Source: Acidobacteriaceae bacterium (GTDB taxonomy: Bacteria; Acidobacteriota; Terriglobia; Terriglobales; Acidobacteriaceae). From it: 6,691 nucleotides of DNA. The notes under the pieces are model-generated. The model did no database searches and was not told the DNA's origin. It saw only the letters and a list, made by a program, of their open reading frames with translations. Within the stretch, counting starts at the first letter, position 1, and each line of letters starts with the position of its first letter. The stretch spans positions 1 to 6,691 of the forward strand of contig PLBD01000235.1 in assembly GCA_003135315.1 (NCBI GenBank). The letters are read 5' to 3'. The position numbers and the translations under genes were made by a program. Positions 5,190 to 6,691 of this stretch are shown one piece after another.

Positions 5190-6691
5190 GTGTCTGAACT
5201 CGAACAACGCGGACCTGCCGCCTCGCCTGAACTTCACTTTCGCGATCCCGATGCCGCCACCAGAAATCTGTCCCACATCCGCCAACTGGTGCCGGAGAAG
5301 GTTTACGAGTCGCTGTCCGCCCTGCTGCTGACCGCAGCCAATCCCGACGCGGCGGTCAATCAGTTCGAGCGTCTGGCGGAGGTGGCCTCGCCCGATCTTC
5401 TGCGCTTGCTGGAGAAACACCCGTCTCTGGTCCACTACGCGGTGGTGGTGTTCAGCTACAGTCCCTGGCTGGGTGAGACCCTCATCCACAATCCCGACCT
5501 CTTCCATGCTTTCGTGCGCGAGCGCAACCTGGACCTCACCCACTCTCGCGAAGAGTTTCAGGAGAGCTTCGCCCGCATGCGCTCGCGCTCTCTGGAAACC
5601 GATACCGCGGCGCTGCTGGCCCGCTTCAAGCGCCGCCAGTACATCCGCATCATGCTGCGCGATGTGCTGGGGATCGCAACTCTGGCCGAGACCACATCCG
5701 AAATCTCCGCCCTGGCCGATGTGCTGATCGAGGAGGCCCTGCGCGAGGCAGAAGCGCAGCTCCACCATCGTTTTGGCTCCCCGCAGCGTCTGGACCCCGA
5801 AGGGCGGGCGGTTGACTCGCGTTTCGCCGTTCTATCCCTTGGCAAGCTGGGTGGTAACGAGCTGAACTATAGCTCCGACATCGACCTGCTTTTTCTCTAC
5901 GACGGCGGCATGGAACCGCCGTCGGCGGAAATTTCCAATCGCGAGTACTTTATTCGCCTGGCCCAGCAGACCACCGAGTTGCTCGCCCGCCATACCCGCG
6001 AAGGGCCGGTGTTTCGCATTGACCTGCGCTTGCGACCGCAGGGCGGCGAGGGCGAACCTGCGGTGCCGTTGGCCCACGCCGTTCACTACTACTCGCACGC
6101 GGCCCACGACTGGGAGTTGCAAGCCATGATCAAGGCGCGCCATTCCGCCGGCGATGTGGGCCTGGCGCGCGAGTTCACCCGTGCCGTCCAACCCTACGTG
6201 TATCGCCCGGAACTGAACTTTGTCGCCATTAAGACCGCTCTCGAGACCCGCGAGAAAATCGGGACTCACCGCCGCAAGGGCCTGCTGAAGCAGGTGGCGC
6301 ACACCGGCATCGATGTGAAGATCGATCGCGGCGGCATTCGCGATATCGAATTCCTTGTGCAATGCCTGCAGCGTGTCTATGGTGGCGGTGAGCCGTGGCT
6401 GCGCTCGCGCGGCACCCTCTTCGCTCTACAGAAGCTGCACGACAAGGAACACATCGGCGGCAAGGACTTCCAGAACCTGACCAACGCCTACGAATTCCTG
6501 CGCAACCTGGAACATCGTTTGCAACTGCGCCAGGGCCAGCAAATCCATTCCCTGCCGACTTCACGCACCGAATTGCAGGCATTGGCCCGCAGCCTCACGC
6601 GCGAGGGAACCGTGGCGCTTACGCCGGAGGAATTCCTCGCCTATGTTCGTCGGCGCATGGCGGCGGTGGCGGAAATTTACCAGCGTGTCAT
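5190..6691 (+). CDS. glnE: Glutamine synthetase adenylyltransferase/deadenylase, N-terminal 500 residues (3' partial)
   Basis: The frame is open from GTG 5190 to the right edge without a stop (500 full codons). GlnE controls glutamine synthetase in the cytoplasm: it adds AMP to a Tyr of each subunit when nitrogen is plentiful and removes it when nitrogen is scarce, under PII signals. Residues 218-237 hold the nucleotidyltransferase motif GKLGGNELNYSSDIDLLFLY with metal-binding Asp230 and Asp232; Asp278 in FRIDLRLRPQGGEG is the likely third acidic residue. YYSHAAHDWELQAMIKAR (300-317), RGGIRDIEFLVQCLQ (380-394) and LEHRLQLRQGQQIHSLP (440-456) are further family blocks, the last in the helical domain after the first transferase. 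In E. coli this N-terminal half removes AMP; the second, adenylylating half lies beyond the window (family length about 950). The start is uncertain: GTG 5190 and TTG 5184 are the first possible ones after TAA 5175-5177, and neither has a clear ribosome binding site. Confidence 0.93.
   Translation, partial: MSELEQRGPAASPELHFRDPDAATRNLSHIRQLVPEKVYESLSALLLTAANPDAAVNQFERLAEVASPDLLRLLEKHPSLVHYAVVVFSYSPWLGETLIHNPDLFHAFVRERNLDLTHSREEFQESFARMRSRSLETDTAALLARFKRRQYIRIMLRDVLGIATLAETTSEISALADVLIEEALREAEAQLHHRFGSPQRLDPEGRAVDSRFAVLSLGKLGGNELNYSSDIDLLFLYDGGMEPPSAEISNREYFIRLAQQTTELLARHTREGPVFRIDLRLRPQGGEGEPAVPLAHAVHYYSHAAHDWELQAMIKARHSAGDVGLAREFTRAVQPYVYRPELNFVAIKTALETREKIGTHRRKGLLKQVAHTGIDVKIDRGGIRDIEFLVQCLQRVYGGGEPWLRSRGTLFALQKLHDKEHIGGKDFQNLTNAYEFLRNLEHRLQLRQGQQIHSLPTSRTELQALARSLTREGTVALTPEEFLAYVRRRMAAVAEIYQRV

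Noticed and set aside
5053..5190. Small open frame of 45 codons from ATG 5053, with its TAG overlapping the GTG of glnE by one base
   Set aside because: No ribosome binding site, no recognisable peptide, and its first part falls in the repeated intergenic element. Translational coupling to glnE is conceivable, but nothing supports it.
5172..6362. Two long minus-strand open frames (5172-5768 and 5832-6362)
   Set aside because: Both lie opposite glnE, whose conserved motifs run through the whole stretch. Their Gly/Gln/Val-rich translations match no family.
2698..6691. A nitrogen-metabolism cluster of permease, stalk-domain gene and glnE
   Set aside because: The permease is on the opposite strand, the stalk-domain gene has no link to nitrogen, and a repeat separates it from glnE. 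Shared theme alone is not evidence of a system.

Overview
The window looks like a piece of a GC-rich Acidobacteriota chromosome (Terriglobia or a soil relative). This is inferred from three things: the tail of a eukaryote-like Ser/Thr kinase with a C-terminal TPR sensor region of the acidobacterial kind, an intergenic palindromic repeat that I recognise from acidobacterial genomes, and the gene content. No database search was possible, so the lineage is an inference. No tRNA, rRNA, CRISPR array, transposase or integrase is visible.

Layout, left to right. (1) 1-1977 (+): the membrane-anchored extracytoplasmic part of a large signalling protein, cut by the left edge. Its kinase domain, if present, lies upstream. 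(2) 1978-2318: a gene-free stretch with a likely remnant of a Ycf48/BNR-type beta-propeller gene (about 2029-2208) and a strong hairpin (2230-2264) between convergent genes. (3) 2319-2636 (-) and 2698-4008 (-): a small cupin and, upstream of it in the same direction, an AzgA-type NCS2 purine permease, 61 bases apart and probably co-transcribed. (4) 4009-4232: a divergent promoter region. (5) 4233-4913 (+): a secreted protein with a copper-amine-oxidase-N-like stalk domain and an unrecognised helical C-terminal half. (6) 4914-5189: an intergenic region filled largely by a REP-like repeat with two palindromes. (7) 5190-6691 (+): the N-terminal 500 codons of glnE, the glutamine synthetase adenylyltransferase/deadenylase, running off the right edge.

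The genes do not form one pathway. The permease (nucleobase uptake, a nitrogen source) and GlnE (control of nitrogen assimilation) both touch nitrogen metabolism, but they are on opposite strands with an unrelated gene and a repeat between them, so I do not read them as a functional cluster. I found no convincing new multi-gene system. The most useful points are the decayed propeller gene, the REP-like repeat, the revised start of the permease with its altered substrate-region motif, the possibly leaderless start of glnE, and the uncharacterised C-terminal region of the stalk-domain protein.
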